A DNA stretch of 28,421 bases from JAUPVS01 sp037139495. Lineage in GTDB: Bacteria; Patescibacteriota; Saccharimonadia; Saccharimonadales; JAUPVS01. The notes beneath the pieces were generated by a model. That model was given only the letters and a program-made list of their open reading frames with translations, was not told where the DNA came from and did no database searches. The DNA lies in assembly GCA_037139495.1 (NCBI GenBank), contig JBAXGG010000011.1:1-28421 (forward strand). The letters are read 5' to 3'. Each line of letters starts with the position of its first letter. Within the stretch, counting starts at the first letter, position 1. Positions 16,174 through 23,152 of the stretch are shown here, one piece after another. The position numbers and the translations under genes were made by a program.

Positions 16174-16202
16174 TTGCATTTCTTGACCAACAAAGGTATA
16201 TT
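16174..16202 (+). promoter_or_regulatory. Strong promoter of the major pilin
   Basis: TTGCAT (16174-16179) and TATATT (16197-16202) are separated by exactly 17 bp. The predicted start near 16209 lies within the CATAAG repeat and gives a leader of about 40 nt with an SD. An independent promoter fits the need to make far more pilin than motor proteins. Confidence 0.7.
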
Positions 16203-16226
16203 CATAAGCATAAGCATAAGCATAAA
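16203..16226 (+). repeat. Hexanucleotide tandem repeat CATAAG x4 at the pilin start region
   Basis: Three perfect CATAAG units and one CATAAA unit follow the -10 directly. They cover the predicted transcription start, so copy-number change could alter leader length or start-site choice. Confidence 0.85.
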
Positions 16227-16248
16227 GAACAATTAGAAGGGGAATAAT

Positions 16249-16722
16249 ATGGGCACACTACAAAGTATAAAAAAACGACAAGAAGGCTTCACAATTATCG
16301 AAGTCATGATTGTATTAGTTATCGCAGCAGTTATCTTGCTGATTGTCTTCTTGGCAGTTCCAGCACTGCAACGTAACTCACGCAACACGCAGGTTAAGAA
16401 TGAAGCGGCAGCACTTCTTGGTGCAGCAGCTGAGTTTACTTCGAATAATGGTGGAGTGTCGCCTCTCGCAACCGATAACGGAAGCATTCTCGGCTTAACC
16501 AAAAATAAAAACATCACTGCATTAACGGTAGTACCTTTATCAGCAGGTGTGATGGGAACTCCAGGAGTACCGACAGCAAATACTGGAGTCCTAATGGTCG
16601 GCGGTAAGTGTTCCGGCACCACTGCCGTTGCTGGTACAGCCCGACAGATTGCGCTACTTTATCTAGCAGAAACCGGTGCAAGTGGTGCGAGCCAATCAAC
16701 ATGTACGGAAAGCGGACTATAA
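16249..16722 (+). CDS. pilA: Major type IV pilin (prepilin)
   Basis: This 157-aa prepilin has a 13-residue basic leader ending in Gly and cleavage at G13/F14 (RQEG|FTIIEVMIVLVIAA), Glu at mature position 5, and the hydrophobic alpha1 helix. The globular part is short (about 100 residues) and has two cysteines near the C terminus (GGKCSGTT and STCTESGL) that could form the usual D-loop disulfide. SD AGAAGGGG (16235-16242) is optimal. Its own promoter and terminator make it a separate transcript, the main reason to call it the major pilin rather than a minor one. Confidence 0.92.
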   Translation: MGTLQSIKKRQEGFTIIEVMIVLVIAAVILLIVFLAVPALQRNSRNTQVKNEAAALLGAAAEFTSNNGGVSPLATDNGSILGLTKNKNITALTVVPLSAGVMGTPGVPTANTGVLMVGGKCSGTTAVAGTARQIALLYLAETGASGASQSTCTESGL

Positions 16723-16745
16723 TTAACAAAAACTAGTTCTGATCC

Positions 16746-16778
16746 AAAGTGGCTCCTGCGGGAGTCACTTTTCTTTTT
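16746..16778 (+). terminator. Rho-independent terminator after the major pilin
   Basis: An 11-bp stem (16746-16756 with 16761-16771, one G-U pair) and a TGCG loop are followed by TTCTTTTT. It lies 24 bp after the pilin stop codon. Confidence 0.9.
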
Positions 16779-16792
16779 GCCTGAGTTTAAGC

Positions 16793-16798
16793 TACTAT
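16793..16798 (+). promoter_or_regulatory. -10 element of pilD, near-leaderless
   Basis: TACTAT ends 7 bp before the ATG at 16806 (an overlapping TATACT is at 16796-16801). It follows the pilin terminator directly. No SD is present. Confidence 0.5.
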
Positions 16799-16805
16799 AC
16801 TACTA

Positions 16806-17630
16806 ATGATTATCGTCGTGCTGTTATTGCTGGGTTTGTGCCTCGGGAGCTTCACCAACGCCTTGGTGTGGCGTTTACATGAGCAAACCGGCAGCAAGTC
16901 TAAAAAGGCCTCTAAGGACCTCTCAATCACTCAAGGACGGTCGATGTGCCCAGACTGCCACCACCAACTCGGCTTCTGGGATTTGATCCCGGTATTTAGC
17001 TGGCTAGGCCTAAAAGGGAAGTGCCGCTACTGCCATAAGCCAATTAGCCCTCAGTATCCCCTTGTCGAGCTATTAACGGCAGCTCTATTTATCTTTTCTT
17101 ACGCTGTTTGGCCTTATGGTTGGGCTGATATTGGTATTTTTCAGTTCGCTGTTTGGCTAGGCGTATCAACTGGGTTTATGGCCCTAACCATCTACGATGC
17201 TCGATGGCAGATTTTACCCAGCCGTGTTTTGTATCCAGTTGGTGTATTGGCGGCACTACAAGTAGTTGTTCTGACTTTCGCTCAACGCGATTGGCAGGTA
17301 GCTTTCGGTGCTTTACTGGGTGTTATCTGTTTGGGGGGTCTTTTCTATGCTTTATTCCAGGTATCGGGTGGTCGCTGGATAGGTGGTGGCGATGTTCGGT
17401 TAGGTGTGGTAATCGGCTTGTTAGTTGGTGGGCCGGCCGAGGCAATCTTGGTGTTGTTTATCGCCTCTTTACTGGGAACAATGTTTGCTTTACCTTCTCT
17501 AATTACTAAAAAGCCCGAGCTAACTAGGCGAGTCGCTTTTGGGCCATTTTTGGTTGTTGCTACGGTTATTGTTTATCTCTTTGGAGCGAGCTTGATTAAT
17601 TGGTACAAAACTCACTTTTTACTACTGTAA
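16806..17630 (+). CDS. pilD: Prepilin peptidase / N-methyltransferase PilD
   Basis: This 274-aa polytopic aspartyl protease has the N-terminal GSFTNALVWRL motif, two CxxC pairs (C48/C51 and C73/C76) in the cytoplasmic zinc-type insertion, and both catalytic aspartates: D131 in IYDARWQILPSR and D196 in GGGDVRLG. It cleaves the leader of pilin and minor pilins after Gly and usually N-methylates the new N terminus. About seven to eight membrane helices are visible. It is placed between the major pilin and the minor-pilin cluster, with its own promoter element. Confidence 0.95.
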   Translation: MIIVVLLLLGLCLGSFTNALVWRLHEQTGSKSKKASKDLSITQGRSMCPDCHHQLGFWDLIPVFSWLGLKGKCRYCHKPISPQYPLVELLTAALFIFSYAVWPYGWADIGIFQFAVWLGVSTGFMALTIYDARWQILPSRVLYPVGVLAALQVVVLTFAQRDWQVAFGALLGVICLGGLFYALFQVSGGRWIGGGDVRLGVVIGLLVGGPAEAILVLFIASLLGTMFALPSLITKKPELTRRVAFGPFLVVATVIVYLFGASLINWYKTHFLLL

Positions 17631-17646
17631 TTCGCTAAAATGCTTG

Positions 17647-17655
17647 TGCTATACT
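17647..17655 (+). promoter_or_regulatory. Extended -10 of the minor-pilin operon, predicted leaderless
   Basis: TGC-TATACT (hexamer 17650-17655) is followed by exactly six bases and the ATG at 17662. This fixes the start there and not at the in-frame TTG at 17644, which lies upstream of the promoter hexamer. Confidence 0.65.
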
Positions 17656-17661
17656 AAGGCT

Positions 17662-18528
17662 ATGAAATCTGCCACCGCTTGGCAAGCTGGTTATACTATT
17701 GTGGAGACGATGATCTTTCTTATAATTTCATCGGTTTTATTGCTGTCTGTAATCGGTATGTTTAGTGGCCGAACCCAACGTACTCAATTCACCCAGTCGG
17801 TCCAGGGTTTAGCTACACGTATCACCACGACATCTAACGAAGTTAGTACCGGCACTTATCCAGAAATTCCATCTTTCGACTGCACAAACAACGGAGGGGT
17901 ACCCCACCTATCTACCTCGGCTGCAACTGTTAATCAGGGAAGCCGTGACGGCTGTATTTTTATCGGCAAAATAATGAACTTTACAGTAAACCCAAACTGC
18001 ACCGACATAGCCACCGATAGCTGTGATAATACTGACATTTATACCGTCGTGGGAGTAAGAGAGCTGGACACGATTAGCCATACTGTAGTTACGACATTGT
18101 CTGGCGCAAAACCAAAAATGGTTACCAATCCTGTAAATCTTACCAGCAACTTTAGGCTAGCCAATGGTACTCGAGTTACCGGTGCATACCTTAGGGATTC
18201 ATCTGGCACCCTGACGTTAATTAGTGCGGTCGGGTTTTTTCAGGGTTTTGGCGGTAGTTATAGTTCTGATGGGAATTTGAGCTCTGGCTCTCAGTCTCTC
18301 GGTGTTTGGTATCTAAAACCCAGTATTTCGCCTATAGCACCAAGGTCAGATTCAGATATCAGCACGATGCTTGATACTAACCGAGTTTATAGCCTTGGCT
18401 CAGCAGAAGGTATTGTTGTCTGTTTACAGAGCGGTAACCGAGATCAAAGGTCATCGATTGGCATTGGTGATGCCAATGGGGCATTAACAACCAATGTTAC
18501 GGCGGGGGATAGTCGATGCGCTTCTTAA
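17662..18528 (+). CDS. Minor pilin-like protein (GspH/PilW type)
   Basis: This 288-aa protein has a short leader and cleavage motif QAG|YTIVETMIFLIISS, with Glu at mature position 5 and a long hydrophobic helix. The rest is a Ser/Thr-rich beta domain with several cysteines (for example FDCTNNG, RDGCIFIG, PNCTDIATDSC, GDSRC). First of four consecutive minor-pilin genes; it overlaps the next by 13 nt. Minor pilins of this kind form a priming complex under the pilus tip and can carry binding functions. The subfamily cannot be assigned from sequence alone. Confidence 0.8.
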   Translation: MKSATAWQAGYTIVETMIFLIISSVLLLSVIGMFSGRTQRTQFTQSVQGLATRITTTSNEVSTGTYPEIPSFDCTNNGGVPHLSTSAATVNQGSRDGCIFIGKIMNFTVNPNCTDIATDSCDNTDIYTVVGVRELDTISHTVVTTLSGAKPKMVTNPVNLTSNFRLANGTRVTGAYLRDSSGTLTLISAVGFFQGFGGSYSSDGNLSSGSQSLGVWYLKPSISPIAPRSDSDISTMLDTNRVYSLGSAEGIVVCLQSGNRDQRSSIGIGDANGALTTNVTAGDSRCAS

Positions 18529-19040
18529 AATCCCTTAATCCCAAAGGCGACACGATTGTCGAGGTTATGATCGTAACAATTATAATCGCTGTGATTATGG
18601 GTAGTGCTTACGGACTAGCTGTGCGTAGCCTCCAGGACACTCAACTATCCCAGGAACGAGCTTATGCCCTCAAGCTTGCCGAAGGACAACTAGAAGAGTT
18701 AAAGGCTGCTGCTAGCTCCTCAGCTACTGTTGGCTTCCTCACTAATTCCGCCGGTTTTTGTTTAAACAGTGACGCCGCATCTGGCGCGCTTAATAGTACT
18801 ACCTTGTCGCCTGGTCTGCCTGCCGACAGCCTAGAAGCCAGTAGGGCTGGCTTATCTAGTTATGACGCAGCCTGCAAAATATCTTCCAATAATGATGCCT
18901 GCGCCTCTTTTTGTTATTACGTTAGTTTAAATAGTGTCTCTGGTGTCGATCATAGCTACACGGCAACGGTCCGCTGGGAGAGCCCTAGGGGTGAACTTGA
19001 GCAGGTACAACTTTCCGGGAAGGTATACCCAGATGCATAA
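18516..19040 (+). CDS. Minor pilin-like protein (GspI/PilV type)
   Basis: This 174-aa prepilin-like protein has the leader ending NPKG|DTIVEVMIVTIIIA. Glu is present at mature position 5, but position 1 is Asp, where a hydrophobic residue is usual. After the membrane helix the segment AYALKLAEGQLEELKAAASS resembles the AxxLAexqLE helix of GspI/PilV proteins. It contains cysteines in NDACASFCYY. It overlaps the upstream gene by 13 nt and the downstream one by 8 nt, so translation is probably coupled. Confidence 0.8.
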   Translation: MRFLKSLNPKGDTIVEVMIVTIIIAVIMGSAYGLAVRSLQDTQLSQERAYALKLAEGQLEELKAAASSSATVGFLTNSAGFCLNSDAASGALNSTTLSPGLPADSLEASRAGLSSYDAACKISSNNDACASFCYYVSLNSVSGVDHSYTATVRWESPRGELEQVQLSGKVYPDA

Positions 19041-19740
19041 ACTCGATAAAAACGGCTTTACAATCCTAGAATTATTAATTGCCACAGTTGTTTTCTCGGC
19101 GGTTTTTCTGGGAGCTACAACTGGCCTTTTACAGGTCAGCAAACTTTATTTCAAAGGGGTTGTTACTACCCGAACCCAGGAAACCGTGCGCAGTTTGACC
19201 GACTCTTTATCTCAAAAATTACAATTTAGTGAGGAGCCCCTAGTGCATAAAGTTGATGCATCGTTTACGGTTAACGGAGCCCCTAGAAATATTATGACCT
19301 TCTCGGCTTATTGCATTGGCAATACTCGATATAGCTACAGAATTAATGCCCAGGTGGCAAAAGACGGCTCAGCTACTGGGTACGACCAGTCAACAAACCG
19401 ATTGGCCCATGCTCTATGGCAAGACACAATATTGGCTAGTTATGCCTCAACATGCCCTCCGGCTGATCTTAGCAAAACAAACCCATCTGGAGCTGGAGGA
19501 ACCGGCGGTCAGGAGTTACTTGCTCCCAACATGCGTCTATCCGAGTTTTTGGTTGCCTGTAATACTGACACCAGAATTTGTAGTCTAAGTGTCGCAGTAA
19601 TATATGGCGATAATGATATTTTAGCAACAGACGCCGGAGGCGATATCCCTACGCATTGCGCATCGATTATTGGTAGTCAATGGTGTGCTACATCAAAACT
19701 TTCCACAACAGTCTTAAAACGAGTAGGAGCGACTAATTAG
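19033..19740 (+). CDS. Minor pilin-like protein (GspJ/PilW type)
   Basis: This 235-aa protein is read from the ATG at 19033, which gives the proper short leader MHKLDKNG|FTILELLIATVV with Glu at mature position 5; an upstream in-frame start at 18934 would add 33 unrelated residues that overlap the previous gene. The helix FKGVVTTRTQETVRSLTDSL after the membrane segment is typical of GspJ/PilW. SD GGGAAGG (19017-19023) supports this start. Cysteine pairs in the C-terminal half suggest disulfides in the exported domain. Confidence 0.82.
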   Translation: MHKLDKNGFTILELLIATVVFSAVFLGATTGLLQVSKLYFKGVVTTRTQETVRSLTDSLSQKLQFSEEPLVHKVDASFTVNGAPRNIMTFSAYCIGNTRYSYRINAQVAKDGSATGYDQSTNRLAHALWQDTILASYASTCPPADLSKTNPSGAGGTGGQELLAPNMRLSEFLVACNTDTRICSLSVAVIYGDNDILATDAGGDIPTHCASIIGSQWCATSKLSTTVLKRVGATN

Positions 19741-19741
19741 T

Positions 19742-20854
19742 ATGAAAGACATTAGAAATCGAGAGAACGGGTTCGCATCTTTTATTATGACCATTGCGTT
19801 CATAATCTTAGTCACCTTGCTTGTTACGGGCTTTACGTTAGTAGCTCGTCAAAATCAAGAACAGAGCCAGAACCGTCAACTTAGTACTCAGGCCTTTTAC
19901 GCTGCCGAATCGGGCGTTGCTGATGCCTCCGATTTCTTGATTGCAAAACAAAAGGCTGGGACTTTAGCAGCTGACGCTCATCAAGATAATTGTACTTCGG
20001 CTCCATTTGGGGTTGGTTATACTCCGAGTGTTGGCAGTAGTAACCAGGACGTCAAGTACACCTGTGTGTTATACCAAACTGCGCCGAGGAGTTTGGAGTA
20101 CAATCTTAGCAAGGATGTATCACGAATCGTCCGTGTTCAATCTAGCGATAATACTAAAAACATAGACGAAATTACTATCAGTTGGGAGGATAGTGGGGGA
20201 GAGCAAACATTTGTACCCTCGACTAGCCCTCAATTACTCCCACAGGTCGATTATACAGATGACGGTGGGGCTAATTTGAATAAACATACTGGCATAGTAA
20301 GGGCTACATTAATCCCGGCTGGAAGCCTTGATCGTACAAGTTTGACGACCGCTGCTCAGACCGTATTCTTGTTTCCAAAAGCAGGGGCTGCAAATTCTAC
20401 TGGGACTGTATCTTACTTAGCTCCGGGTAATAGTTTGAGTGATCAAAACCAGGGTGTTTTTAGCGACGGAAACTGTAATAAAGACTCAAAGCCAGCTCAT
20501 CCTAGATATTGCCAAGTCACTATCAGGGGTCTTAATAGAGCCGGATCCAGTACTTTCTATGTTCGTTTGAGAGCGATGTACAGAAGCTCTAATGTTACGA
20601 TTAGTGCTACAAATACTGATCGTGATCAAGTCCAACTTGTAAATGAGCAGGCTTTGATTGATTCAACTGGTAAGGCTAACAATGTCTTGCGCCGAATCCA
20701 GGTAAGAATTCCTTTAGCTACTACCGCAAATCGGCCGGAATATGCCGCTGAGACCGTTGATGATTTCTGTAAGAGGCTCATTGTATACCCTGGTGGCGGG
20801 CAGGTCTTGGATCCTACTGGAATGACCTCACCTCCATCTTGCCAAATTAACTAG
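19742..20854 (+). CDS. PilX/GspK-like minor pilin
   Basis: This 370-aa protein has the N terminus RENG|FASFIMTIAFIILVTLL followed by the PilX hallmark QAFYAAESGVADASDFL. Mature position 5 is Ile instead of Glu. In GspK and PilX proteins the lack of Glu5 goes with a place at the very tip of the filament, since Glu5 pairs with the N terminus of the subunit ahead. It is the largest of the four minor pilins here, also as expected for a tip subunit. Its stop overlaps the convergent recombinase gene stop by 4 nt (CTAG). Confidence 0.8.
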   Translation: MKDIRNRENGFASFIMTIAFIILVTLLVTGFTLVARQNQEQSQNRQLSTQAFYAAESGVADASDFLIAKQKAGTLAADAHQDNCTSAPFGVGYTPSVGSSNQDVKYTCVLYQTAPRSLEYNLSKDVSRIVRVQSSDNTKNIDEITISWEDSGGEQTFVPSTSPQLLPQVDYTDDGGANLNKHTGIVRATLIPAGSLDRTSLTTAAQTVFLFPKAGAANSTGTVSYLAPGNSLSDQNQGVFSDGNCNKDSKPAHPRYCQVTIRGLNRAGSSTFYVRLRAMYRSSNVTISATNTDRDQVQLVNEQALIDSTGKANNVLRRIQVRIPLATTANRPEYAAETVDDFCKRLIVYPGGGQVLDPTGMTSPPSCQIN

Positions 20855-21771
20855 TCCTTGTCTTTGTGGTGATGGAACTTTTCGTGCACGGCCTTTAGGT
20901 GGGGGTCGGTGACATGGGTGTAGATTTGGGTAGTAGCGATGTTGCTGTGGCCGAGCATGGCTTGAACGCTGCGTAGGTCGGCGCCGTTCATAAGTAGGTC
21001 CGTTGCAAAAGAGTGCCTTAGCGTGTGCGGCGAGACATGTTTGGTGATTCCGGCCAAAAGGGCATTGCGGGCAACTAGTCGTTGAACGCTGCGGGCAGTT
21101 AGGCGACTGAAGTTGCCGCTGGTATCGGCTTGTTTAGAGCCGCTGTAACGGACAAAAAGCGGTTGAGCCGTGTCTTGGCGCTCGTCGAGGTATTTTTGGA
21201 CCCACTGCGCAGCATCTTGGCTGATAAATATCGGCCGGTCTTTTTGGCCCTTACCGCGCACCATAAACTCGCGGCGCTTCATATTAATGTGGTCGCGGTT
21301 TAATCCAACTAGCTCGGAGACACGCAGCCCGCTGCTAAACAACAGCTCTAATATAGCCCTGTCACGCAAGCCGGCAATAGTGGAGATGTCGGGTTGCGCA
21401 AATAGTCTATCTAGTTCATCGGGATTTAGAAAAGTTACTTGTTTTCGAACAGTTTTTGCCAATTCAATTTTGTTGGGGGGCAGGGCGGTAATTTCGCGCT
21501 TGCCGCAATACTTTAAAAAACTCCGCAGGGCAATTAAATGATAGTTTTGGGTTGTTTTTTGTAATTCATCAGAGGTATTAGTGCCTAAACGGTTCAGCCA
21601 CAATCGCCATTTTCTGATCAGTTCGCCATCAATGTCGCTAACTTTTATATCGCCAGCAAAGTCACTGAGTCGGGTCAGGTAATGGTCGTAATTTGCGATC
21701 GTTTTTTGGGAACGATTTTGTTCAATTTCTAGGTATTCTAAAAAATCTGTTTTAGCTTTAGCAAATAGCAT
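20851..21771 (-). CDS. XerC/XerD-type tyrosine recombinase
   Basis: This 306-aa protein has an N-terminal SAM-like core-binding domain (FLEYLEIEQNRSQKTIANYD) and the catalytic domain with all active residues: R140 (SSGLRVSELVGL), K164 (VRGKGQKDRP), H249 and R252 (SPHTLRHSFATDL), H275 (LGHSNIATTQIYTH) and nucleophile Y284. Length and motifs fit chromosome-dimer resolution by XerC/D rather than a mobile-element integrase, and no att repeats or element genes were seen. The frame extends to 21789, but the TACAAT hexamer exactly 6 bp before the ATG at 21771 shows where the leaderless message should start. It probably acts with FtsK. Confidence 0.9.
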   Translation of the reverse strand: MLFAKAKTDFLEYLEIEQNRSQKTIANYDHYLTRLSDFAGDIKVSDIDGELIRKWRLWLNRLGTNTSDELQKTTQNYHLIALRSFLKYCGKREITALPPNKIELAKTVRKQVTFLNPDELDRLFAQPDISTIAGLRDRAILELLFSSGLRVSELVGLNRDHINMKRREFMVRGKGQKDRPIFISQDAAQWVQKYLDERQDTAQPLFVRYSGSKQADTSGNFSRLTARSVQRLVARNALLAGITKHVSPHTLRHSFATDLLMNGADLRSVQAMLGHSNIATTQIYTHVTDPHLKAVHEKFHHHKDKD

Positions 21772-21777
21772 AACTAC

Positions 21778-21783
21778 ATTGTA
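21778..21783 (-). promoter_or_regulatory. -10 element of the recombinase gene, predicted leaderless
   Basis: Minus-strand TACAAT followed by GTAGTT and the ATG at 21771. The -35 region is poor. Confidence 0.55.
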
Positions 21784-21794
21784 CGACACATTGC

Positions 21795-21823
21795 CTGACA
21801 GCGCCCATCGTATCTGTTACAAT
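21795..21823 (+). promoter_or_regulatory. Promoter of ndk
   Basis: CTGACA (21795-21800), a 17-bp spacer and TACAAT (21818-21823) with an extended TG. A start near 21830 gives a leader of about 19 nt that includes the SD AAAAGGA. It is divergent from the recombinase promoter. Confidence 0.75.
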
Positions 21824-21848
21824 GAGTTCAATTAACAAAAGGAAACCC

Positions 21849-22361
21849 ATGGAACGAACTTTAATTATTCTCAAGCCTGATGCTGTTAAACGTGGAGTAG
21901 TTGGTGAGGTTATTAGTCGCTTTGAGCGCGCCGGTCTTAAAATTGTTGGAATGAAGATGCTCAAACCTAGCTATGACGAATTTCACGCACACTATGAGGG
22001 CATTGGTAAGATGATTACCCGTCGTGGCCAAGAAGCTTTTGACGTTACTTTAGAGTTTATGGAGGAAGGACCGGTAATCGCCTGTGTGCTGGAAGGCATT
22101 AACAGTGCCTCATTGGTACGCAAGATGGTGGGTGATACTGAACCTGAAAAAGCGGCGCCTGGTACCATTCGTGGTGATTACGCCCACATGGGCTTTGAGC
22201 ACTCTAATAAAGAAAAGATTGGTGTTCCCAATATAGTTCACGCCTCTGGTGATGCTGAAGAAGCTAAATTAGAGATTGCACACTGGTTTACCGAAGAAGA
22301 ACTTTTTTCTTACGAAACTGTTCACGAAGTATATACTCAAGCCAAGAACCGCAAAAAGTAA
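21849..22361 (+). CDS. ndk: Nucleoside diphosphate kinase
   Basis: This 170-aa protein reads ERTLIILKPDAVKRGVVGEV (start of the NDK fold), GTIRGDYA, and the active-site region NIVHASGDAEEAK with the phospho-accepting His131. It moves the gamma phosphate between nucleoside triphosphates and diphosphates. It is about 30 residues longer than the common 140-aa bacterial form, with an insertion (HMGFEHSNKEKIGVP) before the active-site His and a longer C terminus. ATG 21849 with SD AAAAGGA is chosen; the in-frame ATG at 21822 lies inside the -10 hexamer. Confidence 0.94.
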   Translation: MERTLIILKPDAVKRGVVGEVISRFERAGLKIVGMKMLKPSYDEFHAHYEGIGKMITRRGQEAFDVTLEFMEEGPVIACVLEGINSASLVRKMVGDTEPEKAAPGTIRGDYAHMGFEHSNKEKIGVPNIVHASGDAEEAKLEIAHWFTEEELFSYETVHEVYTQAKNRKK

Positions 22362-22410
22362 CTGCTTAGAAGCGGGTTGTTTGTGTTTGTAAGATGATGG
22401 CCGGAATCTT

Positions 22411-22485
22411 TGGTATCCCCACCGCGACTCGAACGCAGATCTGCTCCTTAGGACGGAGATATTCTATCCATTGAACTATGGGGAC
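22411..22485 (-). tRNA. tRNA-Arg (anticodon CCU)
   Basis: The reverse strand folds into a cloverleaf: acceptor GTCCCCA/TGGGGAT, D arm, anticodon loop GTCCTAA with anticodon CCT, T arm CTGCG-TTCGAGT-CGCGG and an encoded CCA end (22411-22413 complement). It decodes AGG. The variable loop is short (4 nt) and the outermost anticodon-stem pair is not Watson-Crick. Confidence 0.92.
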
Positions 22486-22504
22486 ACAACCAAGCAACCC
22501 CCTC

Positions 22505-22533
22505 AGTATAACCTCTCTGGACAGCGACCCCAA
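22505..22533 (-). promoter_or_regulatory. Promoter of tRNA-Arg
   Basis: Minus-strand TTGGGG (22528-22533), 17-bp spacer, TATACT (22505-22510), about 20 bp upstream of the tRNA 5' end. It overlaps the oppositely oriented promoter of the PH-domain gene. Confidence 0.65.
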
Positions 22534-22546
22534 AAAGCTTTACGCT
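22518..22546 (+). promoter_or_regulatory. Promoter of the PH/foldase pair A, predicted leaderless
   Basis: TGGACA (22518-22523), 17-bp spacer, TACGCT (22541-22546), six bases, then ATG at 22553. It is interleaved with the divergent tRNA-Arg promoter. Confidence 0.65.
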
Positions 22547-22552
22547 AGTGCT

Positions 22553-23152
22553 ATGCCAAAAACGCCAAAAACGGCCTCAAAACACAAGTATTTTGTTGAC
22601 CAGATGGACGATGAAAATGTTTTACTGGTCTTCCGTAAGCATCCCATTGTGATGCGAAAAGGTCTTGTCATCAGCATGGTCTTACTTTTGGTTGGACCTT
22701 TGTACACTCTGTCGCTGACCTATATTCATCCTAATAGTTTCCCATCGGTAACGTTCTTATTAACTAGCTTGGCAGTAAGCGCGGTGTTAAGTGCCGTCGT
22801 TTTCTTCCCGTCTTGGATTGGCTGGTTCTACAGCGTCTTTATTATTACCGACCAAAGGCTGATCCAGATCACTCAGAAGGGACTTTTCCATCGGGCAGTG
22901 GTAGATATAGGCTTATCCCAGATCCAAATGGTAAACTATGAGATAGCTGGGTTGCAGGAAACTTTGCTGGGATTTGGTACAATAATGATGCAAACCTATC
23001 TCGGTGACCTGGTTATACATGACGTTCACCACCCGGCTAAGATTCAAAAGCAGCTATTAGGAATTTTGCGAGATCTAGGCGTTCTGACCGCCAGTAGTTA
23101 CCCGGCCAGCCCTAATGGTGGCTCCCAACCTAAAGAGGAAGATGATGAATAA
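22553..23152 (+). CDS. Membrane PH-domain protein (YdbS/bPH_2 type), copy A
   Basis: This 199-aa protein has two membrane helices (about residues 42-62 and 69-95 with the GWFYSVFIITDQRL turn) followed by a bacterial PH domain (bPH_2): IQITQKGLFHRAVVDIGLSQ, then VNYEIAGLQETLLGFGTIMM. The family is membrane-anchored with the PH domain in the cytoplasm; its biochemical role is not established. The frame continues upstream to 22478, inside the tRNA-Arg gene, so the ATG at 22553 with its own promoter is the more credible start. It overlaps the next gene by 8 nt, and the same gene pair recurs at 26251-27926. Confidence 0.82.
   Translation: MPKTPKTASKHKYFVDQMDDENVLLVFRKHPIVMRKGLVISMVLLLVGPLYTLSLTYIHPNSFPSVTFLLTSLAVSAVLSAVVFFPSWIGWFYSVFIITDQRLIQITQKGLFHRAVVDIGLSQIQMVNYEIAGLQETLLGFGTIMMQTYLGDLVIHDVHHPAKIQKQLLGILRDLGVLTASSYPASPNGGSQPKEEDDE

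Noticed and set aside
16141..16175. Terminator after pilC
   Set aside because: The CGGGG/CTCCG pairing is short, contains a G-U pair and is followed by A residues, not T residues.
18934..19032. Upstream extension of the third minor pilin
   Set aside because: It overlaps the previous gene and would place 33 extra residues before a proper short prepilin leader.
20851..21771. Tyrosine recombinase as the integrase of a genomic island
   Set aside because: The length and motifs fit housekeeping XerC/D; no att duplication of the tRNA-Arg or tRNA-Asp 3' ends and no element genes were seen.
22362..22395. Terminator after ndk
   Set aside because: GCTT-AG-AAGC is too short, with an impossible 2-nt loop, although the downstream sequence is T-rich.
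22478..22552. Upstream extension of the PH-domain protein (MGTQPSNPLSITS...)
   Set aside because: It would start inside tRNA-Arg and run through two promoter elements; the ATG at 22553 has a well-placed promoter and gives a normal family start.
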